34,944 nucleotides of DNA from an uncultured Bacteroidales bacterium. Lineage in GTDB: Bacteria; Bacteroidota; Bacteroidia; Bacteroidales; Muribaculaceae. The position numbers and the translations under genes were made by a program. The notes beneath the pieces are model-generated. The model searched no databases. It saw nothing but the letters and a program-made list of their open reading frames with translations, and was not told the DNA's origin. The stretch lies in NCBI GenBank assembly GCA_902781045.1, contig CACZHT010000047.1, positions 1-34,944 of the forward strand, given 5' to 3'. Below are positions 6,108 through 14,558 of the stretch, piece after piece. The first letter of the stretch is position 1, and each line of letters begins with the position of its first letter.

Positions 6108-7619
6108 CTACTGGTGCTGTGGGCGCAGCAGGTCATTGACCGTCTTGACCGGGTTGAAGGTCTCGATGGGCACCTCGACAAAGATGGTAATCCAGTCGCT
6201 CATCGAGCCATTCCAGAGGCCAGGAAGCTCCAGTGCCTTGATGGCCACGCCATCTTTTGACTTCTCGCTGATGAGCCCGGTGTCGGGGTCGACAAACTGA
6301 CGCAAATCAAACTTCTGTCCTTTGTAGTCCTTGATGTAGCACACAAGGTCAACGGGGTTGAAATGTGTTCCGCTGCGCATCAGTGCCACCGCCGCGGGGT
6401 CATCGGGGTTGATTTGAGCCGCCTCCAAGATTTGCGGCGAACAGCTGCCGTCGGCATTGAATGCCAGGTAGGGACCACCGCCAGGTTCACCCTCATTCTT
6501 CACCATGCCACACACGCGGATGGGTCGGTTGAGCTTGCCGCGCAAGTAGTCGGCCAGTCGCGTGTCATCCATCTGTCCAGTCTTGTCACAGGTTGTGAAC
6601 AGATACTTCTCGACAAACTCCAGAATCTTCAGCAGTTGCTCGTGCGAACACTCGCCCTCGAGCTGCTGCAGGAAGTGAGCCACATGCGCCTGAATCTGCA
6701 CCAGGTAGCCGGCAATCACCTTTTTATATCTAGTGGTAGCGTGGCGCAAGGCCGACGGGACCACATTGTCGATGTTCTTGACAAAAATCACATCGGCTTC
6801 ACGGTCATTCAAGTTCTCGATGAGTGCGCCATGGCCAGCTGGGCGGAACAGCAGCGAACCGTCTTTGCCGCGATAGGGCGTGTTGTCGGCCAGGACAGCG
6901 ATGGTGTCGGTCGACGGTTTCTGCTCACTCATGGTCACATGGTAGGTCACGCCCCACACTTTTTCCATCAGCGGCACGCGCTGAGCGAGCAGACCTTCAA
7001 AGTGACTGCGATGCTCAGGCGATACGGTGAAGTGAAGGTTGACATGTCGCTGGTGGTCGGCGGCATATTGTGCACCTTCTTCGAGGTGCTCCTCTACCGG
7101 GGTGTGGACACTCCCCCCGGCTGCCTTGTGAAACAGCAACAGTCCCTTGGGCAGGCCGCCATAGTTCATGCCCTCGCTGTCGAGCAAGACACGCACCACA
7201 TCGACATGCCGCCCGGCTTCAATGAGCTTGGGTACTGTCTGTTCATGCAGACGCAGACAAGCCTTGTTCAGGGCTGAATAGAACGCAAAATGCTGGATGT
7301 GGTCGAAAAATGTGCGTTCAAAGTCGGTAGCCGGTGCAGTGCGGCCCGAGTTGACAAACGCATACAAGTCCTTGAACATGCGGCTGGCCGCTCCAGATGC
7401 CGGGACAAACTTCTCGATGCTGCCGTCAAACTGTCTCCATGACTGGATGCAACTGTTCTCCTGCTTGGGTGACAAGCGCACAATGCCATTGTCAACTGTT
7501 GCCACACCCTCGAGGCGTAGCCAGGCGAAACCCTGGTCAAAACGCTCGAGCTGCTTGTCAATCTGTGCAGTGGTGATACCCTTGGACTCCATCTGCTTCA
7601 AGTCGTGTTCGTTCCACAT
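6108..7619 (-). CDS. DUF4301 family protein, nucleotidyltransferase-like
   Basis: A 503-residue protein matching DUF4301 (PF14134), a Bacteroidetes family with no established activity that I know of. Residues 73-83 (PASGAASRMFK) resemble the GxGxR nucleotide-binding signature of sugar-nucleotide pyrophosphorylases. Residues 156-163 (LPKGLLLF) resemble their following PKxLL motif, and further conserved blocks include FRPAGHGALIENLND. I therefore infer a nucleotidyltransferase-type Rossmann fold; substrate and reaction are unknown. There is no signal peptide. The start is set by a strong Shine-Dalgarno site. It is divergent from relA across a 121-bp shared promoter region and is the first gene of the minus-strand cluster. 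Confidence 0.88.
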   Translation of the reverse strand: MWNEHDLKQMESKGITTAQIDKQLERFDQGFAWLRLEGVATVDNGIVRLSPKQENSCIQSWRQFDGSIEKFVPASGAASRMFKDLYAFVNSGRTAPATDFERTFFDHIQHFAFYSALNKACLRLHEQTVPKLIEAGRHVDVVRVLLDSEGMNYGGLPKGLLLFHKAAGGSVHTPVEEHLEEGAQYAADHQRHVNLHFTVSPEHRSHFEGLLAQRVPLMEKVWGVTYHVTMSEQKPSTDTIAVLADNTPYRGKDGSLLFRPAGHGALIENLNDREADVIFVKNIDNVVPSALRHATTRYKKVIAGYLVQIQAHVAHFLQQLEGECSHEQLLKILEFVEKYLFTTCDKTGQMDDTRLADYLRGKLNRPIRVCGMVKNEGEPGGGPYLAFNADGSCSPQILEAAQINPDDPAAVALMRSGTHFNPVDLVCYIKDYKGQKFDLRQFVDPDTGLISEKSKDGVAIKALELPGLWNGSMSDWITIFVEVPIETFNPVKTVNDLLRPQHQ

Positions 7620-7625
7620 TGCTTA

Positions 7626-7632
7626 TCCTCCT
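7626..7632 (-). promoter_or_regulatory. Strong Shine-Dalgarno site for the DUF4301 gene
   Basis: The minus strand reads AGGAGGA 6 nt before the ATG at 7619. This is unusually strong for Bacteroidetes and fixes the start. A minus-strand -7-like box TAATTTTG (complement of 7649-7656) lies upstream, but no TTTG is found at the expected distance. Confidence 0.75.
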
Positions 7633-7676
7633 TTTTTTAAAAATTTTTCAAAATTACAACTTTTATCGGACATGGG

Positions 7677-7708
7677 TTTGGTCTTTAGCCCAAAAAATTT
7701 TAATTTTG
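7677..7708 (+). promoter_or_regulatory. Predicted promoter of relA
   Basis: TTTG (7677-7680), 20-nt spacer, TAATTTTG (7701-7708): an exact match to the Bacteroidetes consensus. The expected start is near 7715, giving a leader of about 25 nt to the ATG at 7741. Confidence 0.8.
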
Positions 7709-7740
7709 CCGCTTGTTTTGCATTTTTTAGATAATCGACG

Positions 7741-9951
7741 ATGGAAATGACCTATTTCACTGCCGACGAACGGCGGCTGATGTTGCGCCTGACACGCGAG
7801 TTGATCGGTCGCTTGAGGCATGTGATGACGCATGATGACATGCGGCGTGTGTGGGACACGCTCAGCGTTGCTGCTGCTGGTGGACACCTGGACCGTGACA
7901 TGGGTGGCTTCAACCCGATAGTGCGCCAGGCAAGCACAGCATTACTGCTGTGCCAGAATGTGGTGGCCGACCGCAACCTCACCATTGCCACAATGATTTA
8001 CCCTGTGTGCCACACCAGGTTCATGACGATGAAGCAGGTCAATGAACAGTGGGGCGATGATGTGACCCAGCTGGTGCATGGGCTGATGGAGGTGTCGCGC
8101 CTCTATGGGCGCCAAGCCGCTGTGGTCGACCAGAACTTCCAGAAGCTGCTGTTGAGTTTTGCCCACGACATACGCGTGATCATTATCATGATTGCCGACC
8201 GCCTGGTGATGATGCGCAACATCAATCACCACCCCGACGAGCAGATGGTGCACGACATCTCGCTTGAGTCGCGCTACCTCTATGCGCCGCTGGCTCACCG
8301 CCTGGGGCTGTACCAGCTCAAGACCGAACTTGAAGACCTCTCGCTCAAGTATCTCAATCGTCGCGTCTATACCCAGATTGCCGACAAGCTCAAAGAGACC
8401 AAACAGCAGCGCGAGGCCTATGTGGCCGACTTTGTCAAGCCCATACGCGACGCACTGGACCAGGCCGGACTCCGCTACGAGATGAAGGGCCGCACCAAGA
8501 GCATCAACAGCATCTGGAACAAGATGAAGAAGCAAGGTGTGGACTTGAATGGCATCTACGACCTGTTTGCCATCCGCATCATCCTGGACAGTGAGCCAGA
8601 CCAGGAGAAAAAGGACTGCTGGGTGGCCTACTCGATAGTGACCGACATCTATAAGGCCAACATCGCGCGACTGCGCGACTGGATCACCATGCCCAAGAGC
8701 AACGGCTATGAGTCGCTGCACATCACTGTGCAGGGCAAGGAAGACAAGTGGGTAGAGGTGCAGATACGCACCCGCCGCATGGACGAGGTGGCCGAGCGCG
8801 GACTGGCTGCCCACTGGAAGTACAAAGGTATCAAGAGTGAGGCCGGGCTGGATGTGTGGATGAACAGTGTGCGAGAGGTGCTGGAGGCTGGCAGCGACGG
8901 ACAGATGGAGATGATACGCAACATGCACACCAACCTCTATGACACAGAGGTGTTTGTCTTCACGCCCCGCGGCGACCTGATTCAGCTGCCGCTGGGAGCC
9001 AGTGTGCTAGACTTTGCCTATGCCGTCCACACCAACGTGGGACGGCACTGTGTGGGTGCTCGCATCGATGGAAAGAACCAGCGCTTGAACTACAAGCTGC
9101 GCAACGGCGACACGGTCGAGGTGCTCACCGCATCGACGCAGACACCCAAGCAGGACTGGCTGAATTATGTGGTGACCAGCAAGGCCCGCAACAAAATCAG
9201 GCAGGCAGTCAACGAGGCACGACAGCATCGCGCCGAGATGGGCAAGGAACTGCTGCAACGGCGTTTCAAAAACCGCAAAATTGATCTTGATGAGGCTACC
9301 ATTTCGCGTATGCTCAAGCGCATGGGATTCAAGACGCTGACCGACTTCTATGTGGCACTGCACGACGAGCAGATTGACATCAATGATGTCATCGGGCACT
9401 ATGAGGCGCAGCTGCAACGGCAAGAAGAGGGTGGGGCAGCACCGCAGGGAGCGGCTCAGAACTTTGTGCTGCATCAGCGTGCCGAAACCAGCGACAATCC
9501 CGACGACATCCTGGTCATCGGCGACAACGTCAAGGGCATCAACTACCGGTTGTCGCGCTGCTGCAATCCCATTTATGGCGACAAGATTGTGGGCTTTGTG
9601 GCCAGCGACGGAGCCATCAAGGTTCACCGGGCTGACTGCCGCAACTTGCGGCACCTGCGCTCTCGCTACCCCTACCGCATCATCCGCACGGCATGGTCGG
9701 GCAAGATTGGGGCACAGTTTGCTGCAACACTGCGCGTGGTGGGCAAGGATGACATCGGCATTGTTTCAAACATCACGTCGGTGATCAACAAGTTGGGCGA
9801 CACGCAGCTGCGCAGCATTTCCATCCAGAGCAACGGTGCGACCTTCGAGGGCTTCTTGGTCATCGGCATCAGTAGTACGGCACTGCTCGATGAACTAATC
9901 CAGAAGCTGCAGAACCTGCGTGGAGTGCGACTGGTCGAACGTAGGAAATAA
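7741..9951 (+). CDS. relA: RelA/SpoT (p)ppGpp synthetase with degenerate hydrolase domain
   Basis: A 736-residue long RelA-SpoT homologue that makes (p)ppGpp from ATP and GTP/GDP in the stringent response. Domain order: pseudo-HD hydrolase (about 1-200), synthetase (about 235-365), TGS (about 400-465), helical (470-550), zinc-finger CC (VKGINYRLSRCCNP, C607/C608 with H629/C633) and ACT (660-736). The synthetase keeps YDLFAIRI (273-280), RLRD (310-313), NGYESLH (321-327) and EVQIRT (339-344). The hydrolase signature LHDxxEDT is replaced by IYPVCHTR (86-93) and the usual HP pair is missing, so hydrolysis is probably lost. RLRD is of the RxKD type seen in bifunctional enzymes rather than ExDD. 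It is followed after 26 bp by the ABC-F gene. Confidence 0.93.
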   Translation: MEMTYFTADERRLMLRLTRELIGRLRHVMTHDDMRRVWDTLSVAAAGGHLDRDMGGFNPIVRQASTALLLCQNVVADRNLTIATMIYPVCHTRFMTMKQVNEQWGDDVTQLVHGLMEVSRLYGRQAAVVDQNFQKLLLSFAHDIRVIIIMIADRLVMMRNINHHPDEQMVHDISLESRYLYAPLAHRLGLYQLKTELEDLSLKYLNRRVYTQIADKLKETKQQREAYVADFVKPIRDALDQAGLRYEMKGRTKSINSIWNKMKKQGVDLNGIYDLFAIRIILDSEPDQEKKDCWVAYSIVTDIYKANIARLRDWITMPKSNGYESLHITVQGKEDKWVEVQIRTRRMDEVAERGLAAHWKYKGIKSEAGLDVWMNSVREVLEAGSDGQMEMIRNMHTNLYDTEVFVFTPRGDLIQLPLGASVLDFAYAVHTNVGRHCVGARIDGKNQRLNYKLRNGDTVEVLTASTQTPKQDWLNYVVTSKARNKIRQAVNEARQHRAEMGKELLQRRFKNRKIDLDEATISRMLKRMGFKTLTDFYVALHDEQIDINDVIGHYEAQLQRQEEGGAAPQGAAQNFVLHQRAETSDNPDDILVIGDNVKGINYRLSRCCNPIYGDKIVGFVASDGAIKVHRADCRNLRHLRSRYPYRIIRTAWSGKIGAQFAATLRVVGKDDIGIVSNITSVINKLGDTQLRSISIQSNGATFEGFLVIGISSTALLDELIQKLQNLRGVRLVERRK

Positions 9952-9977
9952 TGAACAAATAAGAATTTAGCAAACTT

Positions 9978-11903
9978 GTGATTTCGATACAAAACCTTCA
10001 TGTCGAATTTGGCAGTACGGTGCTGCTTGATGACATCAACTATGTCATCAACAAACGTGACCGCATCGCTCTAGTCGGAAAAAACGGAGCTGGCAAGTCG
10101 ACAATGCTCAAGATCATTGCCGGGCTGCAGAATCCCACCAGTGGGACGGTAGCTCGCCCGACAGACACTACCATAGGCTACCTGCCACAGCAGATGCTTC
10201 TAACCGACACGCTCACCGTGCGCGATGAGGTGGGCAAAGCTTTTGCTCATGTCCATGAGTTAGACGCGACCATCGATGCGCTCAATGCCGAGTTGGCCAT
10301 GCGCACCGACTATGAGTCGGAGGCATATCAGGACCTGATTGACCGACTCACGCTGAAGACCGAGGTACGCACCATGATGCAAAGTGAGAACATGGATGCC
10401 GAGATCGAGAAGACGCTGCTGGGACTGGGATTTGAGCGAAGTGACTTCGACCGGCCTACAGGCGAGTTCAGCGGGGGATGGCGCATGCGCGTCGAGATTG
10501 CCAAACTGCTGTTGCAGAAGCCCGACGTGCTGCTGCTCGACGAGCCTACCAACCACCTGGACATTGACTCAATCCAGTGGCTGGAGAATTTTCTCAAAAA
10601 CCGAAACGGGGCACTGGTGCTCGTCAGTCACGACAGGGCTTTCATTGACCGTGTCACCAACCGAACCATCGAAATCTCGCTGGGCAGAATATATGACTAT
10701 CAGGTCAACTATTCGCACTTTGTCGAGCTGCGAAAAGAACGCTTGGAGCAACAGCGACGGGCCTACGAGAACCAGCAGAAGATGATTCACGACACTGAGG
10801 ATTTTATCGAGAAGTTCCGCTACAAGCCCACCAAGGCCGTGCAAGTGCAGAGCCGCATCAAGCAGCTCGAGAAGATTGAGCGCATCGAGGTTGATGAGGT
10901 CGACACGTCGCGGCTGCGCCTCAAGTTCCCACCTGCGCCACGCTCGGGTGACTATCCTGTCATCGCCGAGGATGTACGCAAGGACTATGGCGCGCTCAAT
11001 GTGTTCAGTGGTGTGACGTTCACCATCAAGCGTGGCGAGAAAGTGGCATTTGTGGGCAAGAACGGTGCCGGCAAGTCGACCCTGGTCAAGTGCATCATGG
11101 GTGAGATTCCATTTGAGGGCGAGCTGAAAATCGGGCACAATGTCAAAATCGGGTACTTTGCGCAGAATCAGGCACAGTTGCTCGATGAGTCGATCACCGT
11201 GTTCGACACCATCGACCGTGTGGCCGTGGGCGACATCCGCACCCGCATCAACGACCTGCTGGGGGCTTTCATGTTTGGCGGCAAGGCCAGCGAGAAGAAG
11301 GTCAAGGTGCTGTCGGGTGGCGAGAAGAGCCGCCTGGCCATGATCAAGTTGCTGCTTGAGCCGGTCAACCTGCTCATCCTCGATGAGCCTACCAACCACC
11401 TGGACATGCGCACCAAGGACATCCTCAAGCAGGCCATCACCGACTTTGACGGCACGGTTATCGTCGTGAGCCACGACCGCGACTTCCTCGACGGCATGGT
11501 GCAAAAGGTCTATGAGTTTGGCGACCATCGCGTGCGCGAACATTTGTGCGGCATCTGGGAGTTCCTTGAGAAAAAGCAACTCGACTCGCTGCAGCAAATT
11601 GAGGCTAGTGACAAGAGCCATGAGCCAAAAGCCGAGAACATGCCGTCTGCCGGACGGCTGAGCTACGAGGAGCAGAAAGAGCGTGAGCGCAAGCACAAGC
11701 AAGCACAGAAGCGTGTCAAACAACTGGAGGAGCGCATCCAGCAGCTTGAGCAGGACATTGCAGCCATCGAGCAGCAGTTGTCTGAAGGACAGACCGATGA
11801 CCCCTCAATCTATGACCGGCATGCCGCTTTGCAGAGCGACTTGGAGCAAACCCTCACCGACTGGGAGAATGCTTCAATGACGCTTGAACAGGAGTTGACA
11901 TAG
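9978..11903 (+). CDS. ABC-F family ATPase (Uup/YdiF-like)
   Basis: A 641-residue soluble protein with two ATP-binding cassettes and no membrane segments. NBD1 has Walker A GKNGAGKST (34-42), signature SGGWRMR (165-171) and Walker B LLLDEPTNHLD (D188/E189). NBD2 has Walker A GKNGAGKS (360-367), signature LSGGEKSRL and Walker B LLILDEPTNHLDM (D469/E470). A charged interdomain linker (about 250-310) is the ABC-F hallmark that reaches toward the ribosomal P-site. The C-terminal 100 residues form a coiled coil rich in Gln/Glu, as in Uup and YdiF. The likely role is ribosome-associated translation rescue or assembly; antibiotic protection is not implied. The start is a GTG at 9978, with no ATG nearby in frame. 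It is probably co-transcribed with relA. Confidence 0.93.
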   Translation: MISIQNLHVEFGSTVLLDDINYVINKRDRIALVGKNGAGKSTMLKIIAGLQNPTSGTVARPTDTTIGYLPQQMLLTDTLTVRDEVGKAFAHVHELDATIDALNAELAMRTDYESEAYQDLIDRLTLKTEVRTMMQSENMDAEIEKTLLGLGFERSDFDRPTGEFSGGWRMRVEIAKLLLQKPDVLLLDEPTNHLDIDSIQWLENFLKNRNGALVLVSHDRAFIDRVTNRTIEISLGRIYDYQVNYSHFVELRKERLEQQRRAYENQQKMIHDTEDFIEKFRYKPTKAVQVQSRIKQLEKIERIEVDEVDTSRLRLKFPPAPRSGDYPVIAEDVRKDYGALNVFSGVTFTIKRGEKVAFVGKNGAGKSTLVKCIMGEIPFEGELKIGHNVKIGYFAQNQAQLLDESITVFDTIDRVAVGDIRTRINDLLGAFMFGGKASEKKVKVLSGGEKSRLAMIKLLLEPVNLLILDEPTNHLDMRTKDILKQAITDFDGTVIVVSHDRDFLDGMVQKVYEFGDHRVREHLCGIWEFLEKKQLDSLQQIEASDKSHEPKAENMPSAGRLSYEEQKERERKHKQAQKRVKQLEERIQQLEQDIAAIEQQLSEGQTDDPSIYDRHAALQSDLEQTLTDWENASMTLEQELT

Positions 11904-11955
11904 GCTCTTCTTGCCAAAAAAGTCCGAAAAATTACAATAATTCCAAAACATTGAT

Positions 11956-11963
11956 TACCTTTG
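11956..11963 (+). promoter_or_regulatory. Possible -7 promoter box upstream of the small membrane protein
   Basis: TACCTTTG matches the TAnnTTTG element, but no TTTG lies 19-21 nt upstream. A start near 11970 would leave a leader of about 20 nt to the ATG at 11990 and would exclude the earlier in-frame ATT at 11951. Confidence 0.45.
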
Positions 11964-11989
11964 TAACTTCAATATTAAATGTTCTAATT

Positions 11990-12433
11990 ATGACCAATTT
12001 CATCTATAATCCAATTGCAGTAATTGTCGCTGGTGTCCTGATTGTCATTGTCTTGTATGGCTTTTACTTGTATCAGACCAAGCATAGAGACAAAGATAAT
12101 GACAAGCAACCGATGACTGTCGATGACTATGTTGCTACCAACGGTGAGCCTGTCGACATGGTGGTGCTTGATGCCACGCGATGCAACGAGCTGAGTGCTG
12201 TGATTCTGGTGTATGACCACACACTGGTGGTCAATGGCACGCCAATTGATCGTGACCAAGTGACCAACGCAACATTTAATAATGGTGCTGTACCCTATGT
12301 TGACAACCGATACCAGATTGTGCTCACCACCACCATGGCCGAACAGCCCACCGTCCACATTCCGGTCGGAGCCGACGCCAAGTTTGCAAGCGAAGTGCTG
12401 CAACAACTCAATCAATATCTGTCGAAACCATAA
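11990..12433 (+). CDS. Small membrane-anchored protein of unknown function
   Basis: A 147-residue protein starting at the ATG at 11990 (MTNFIYNPIAV...). Residues about 7-28 form one hydrophobic helix (IAVIVAGVLIVIVLYGFYLY), followed by a charged, Lys/Asp-rich stretch (30-40). A soluble domain of about 100 residues follows, with alternating beta-type segments (VDMVVLDATR, SAVILVYDHTLVVNGTPI, RYQIVLTTTM) and a final amphipathic helix. I do not recognise the family. The N-terminus is probably in the membrane with the domain on one side only. It ends 17 bp before the M13 peptidase gene and is probably co-transcribed with it. Confidence 0.8.
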   Translation: MTNFIYNPIAVIVAGVLIVIVLYGFYLYQTKHRDKDNDKQPMTVDDYVATNGEPVDMVVLDATRCNELSAVILVYDHTLVVNGTPIDRDQVTNATFNNGAVPYVDNRYQIVLTTTMAEQPTVHIPVGADAKFASEVLQQLNQYLSKP

Positions 12434-12450
12434 AACTTAAAAACCATACA

Positions 12451-14463
12451 ATGAAAAAAATGTTTTTTCTGACGATTGCCGCTCTCATGTCGATGGGCAT
12501 GGCAGCAGGCGACCTCAAGGGCGTTGACCGTGCCAACCTCGACACATCGGTCAAGCCGGGTGAGAATTTCTACAAGTATGCCTGTGGCGGATGGCAGCAG
12601 GCACATCCGCTGGATCCGCAATATGCGCGATTCGGCACTTTCGACCAGCTGGGCGAGAACAGCCGTGAGCAGGTGAAAGACATCGTCACTCACCTGGGCA
12701 CCAACAATCCTCGCGGCTCTATCAAGCAACAGGTGGGCGACCTCTATGCCCTGGGCATGGACAGTGTACGCCTCAACCGTGAGGGCAAGTCTCCGCTAGA
12801 GGCCGACCTGGCGCGTATCAAGAACGCAAAGCGCACCGAGTTCATCTCGCTCATTGCGTGGATGCACCGGGGCATCGCCGACCCGTTCTTCAACTCACAG
12901 GTTATGGCCGACATGAAGAGTAGCAACGACAATCTGCTGTATCTGGCACAGGGCGGCATCGGCATGGGTGACCGTGACTACTATCTGGAGAAAGATGCCA
13001 ATACCACCAAGGTGCGCGAGGCTTACGTCAGCTACATTGAGCGCCTGTTCACCCTCATCGGTTACAAGAAGGGTGCAGCCAAGAAGGCCGCAAAGAATGT
13101 CATGAAGATTGAGAATGCCCTGGCCCAGGTGGCCATGACACGCGAGGAGACACGCGACTACAGCAAGCTCTACAACATCACCACGCTCGACCAGCTCAAG
13201 GCCGACTACCGTAACATCGACTGGGATAGCTTCTTCAGCGCACTGGGAGTACCCAAGTTTGATAAACTGTGTGTGTTTCAGCCCAAGAGCATCGCGCTGG
13301 TCAACGACATGATGAAGTCGCTCAACGACCAGGAAATCAAGGATTATCTCACCTACAAGTATGTCAACGCGGCCAGCAACTACCTCAGCGATGATTTCGA
13401 GCAGGCCAACTTCGACATGTTCAGTCGAGCAATGAGTGGCAAACAGGTCAACCAGCCCCGCTGGAAGCGTGCCCTGAACGTACCCAACACGCTGCTGGGC
13501 GAGGCTGTGGGACAGCTATATGTCGCCAAGTATTTTCCTGCCGATAGCAAGAAGAAGATGCAGAAGCTTGTCGATAACCTCAAGGTGGCGCTGGGCGAGC
13601 ACATCGCCTCGCTGACATGGATGAGCCCCAAGACCAAGGTCAATGCGCTGGTCAAGCTCAACTCGTTCACTGTCAAGATTGGTTATCCCGACAAGTGGCG
13701 CGACTACAGCGGCATCACCATCGACCCGACCCAGAGCTACTGGCAGAACGTGCTGCAGGCGCGCATCCACGAGGCTGACTATGAGTACAGCCAGCTCGAC
13801 AAGCCTGTCGACAAAGACCGCTGGTGGATGACTCCGCAGACAGTTAATGCCTACTATGAGCCGTCGAGCAACGAGATTTGCTTCCCGGCCGCCATTCTGC
13901 AACCCCCTTACTTTGACCCGACTGCCGATGATGCCAGCAACTATGGCGCCATCGGAGTGGTTATCGGCCACGAGATGACACACGGCTTTGACGATCAGGG
14001 ACGCAATTTCGACCACACAGGCAACATGGTGGACTGGTGGACGGCCGACGATGCAGCCAAGTTCCAGCAGCTGGCCGACAAACTGGGTAGCCAGTACAGT
14101 GCCGAGATTGTGGCCGACGATGTGCATGCCAACGGTGTCTTCACCATGGGCGAGAACATCGCCGACCATGGCGGCCTGCGTGTGTCCTACAGTGCCTTCA
14201 AGAGCACCGACCAGGGCAAGGCGGGCAAGCCGATGGACGGATTCACACCCGACCAGCGCTTCTTCTTGAGCTATGCCAATGTCTGGGCAGCCAACATCAC
14301 CAAGGAGGAGATTCTGCGCCGCACCAAGGTTGACCCGCACTCGCTGGGTGTCAACCGTGTGAATGTGGCCATTCGCAACCTTGAGCCTTTCTTCAAGGCG
14401 TTCGACATCAAGCCTGGAGACAAGATGTGGCGCGATCCGGCCGACCGCGTCGCCATCTGGTGA
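12451..14463 (+). CDS. pepO: M13 family zinc metallopeptidase (PepO/neprilysin-like)
   Basis: A 670-residue endopeptidase with a signal peptide (about residues 1-19), so it is exported. Residues about 30-420 are the M13 N-terminal domain (PF05649), starting DTSVKPGENFYKYACGGW. The C-terminal catalytic domain (PF01431) has the zinc site HEMTH (H507, E508, H511) in VIGHEMTHGFDDQGRNFD and the third ligand E568 in ENIADHGG with D572. NAYYEPSSNEICFPAAILQPP is the substrate-binding block. The length is usual for bacterial family members, which cleave short peptides in the periplasm. The C-terminus ends in AIW, like the Trp-ending tails of M13 enzymes. It is closed by the hairpin at 14470-14540. Confidence 0.95.
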   Translation: MKKMFFLTIAALMSMGMAAGDLKGVDRANLDTSVKPGENFYKYACGGWQQAHPLDPQYARFGTFDQLGENSREQVKDIVTHLGTNNPRGSIKQQVGDLYALGMDSVRLNREGKSPLEADLARIKNAKRTEFISLIAWMHRGIADPFFNSQVMADMKSSNDNLLYLAQGGIGMGDRDYYLEKDANTTKVREAYVSYIERLFTLIGYKKGAAKKAAKNVMKIENALAQVAMTREETRDYSKLYNITTLDQLKADYRNIDWDSFFSALGVPKFDKLCVFQPKSIALVNDMMKSLNDQEIKDYLTYKYVNAASNYLSDDFEQANFDMFSRAMSGKQVNQPRWKRALNVPNTLLGEAVGQLYVAKYFPADSKKKMQKLVDNLKVALGEHIASLTWMSPKTKVNALVKLNSFTVKIGYPDKWRDYSGITIDPTQSYWQNVLQARIHEADYEYSQLDKPVDKDRWWMTPQTVNAYYEPSSNEICFPAAILQPPYFDPTADDASNYGAIGVVIGHEMTHGFDDQGRNFDHTGNMVDWWTADDAAKFQQLADKLGSQYSAEIVADDVHANGVFTMGENIADHGGLRVSYSAFKSTDQGKAGKPMDGFTPDQRFFLSYANVWAANITKEEILRRTKVDPHSLGVNRVNVAIRNLEPFFKAFDIKPGDKMWRDPADRVAIW

Positions 14464-14469
14464 TGTCAA

Positions 14470-14540
14470 TGGCACAATAGAAGCTCGATTCGCCACAAAC
14501 CTGATGCGGGTTTGTGGCGAATCGAGCTTTTATTGTGCCA
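14470..14540. terminator. 32-bp hairpin, bidirectional terminator between convergent genes
   Basis: Positions 14470-14501 pair with 14509-14540 over 32 bp, with one G-T opposition (14480/14530) that pairs as G-U in RNA. The 7-nt loop is TGATGCG. It lies 7 bp after the M13 stop codon and 18 bp before the stop codon of the opposing gene. There is no classic T-tract, but the stem is exceptionally long. Confidence 0.8.
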
Positions 14541-14558
14541 TCAAGGTCAGCACACCAC

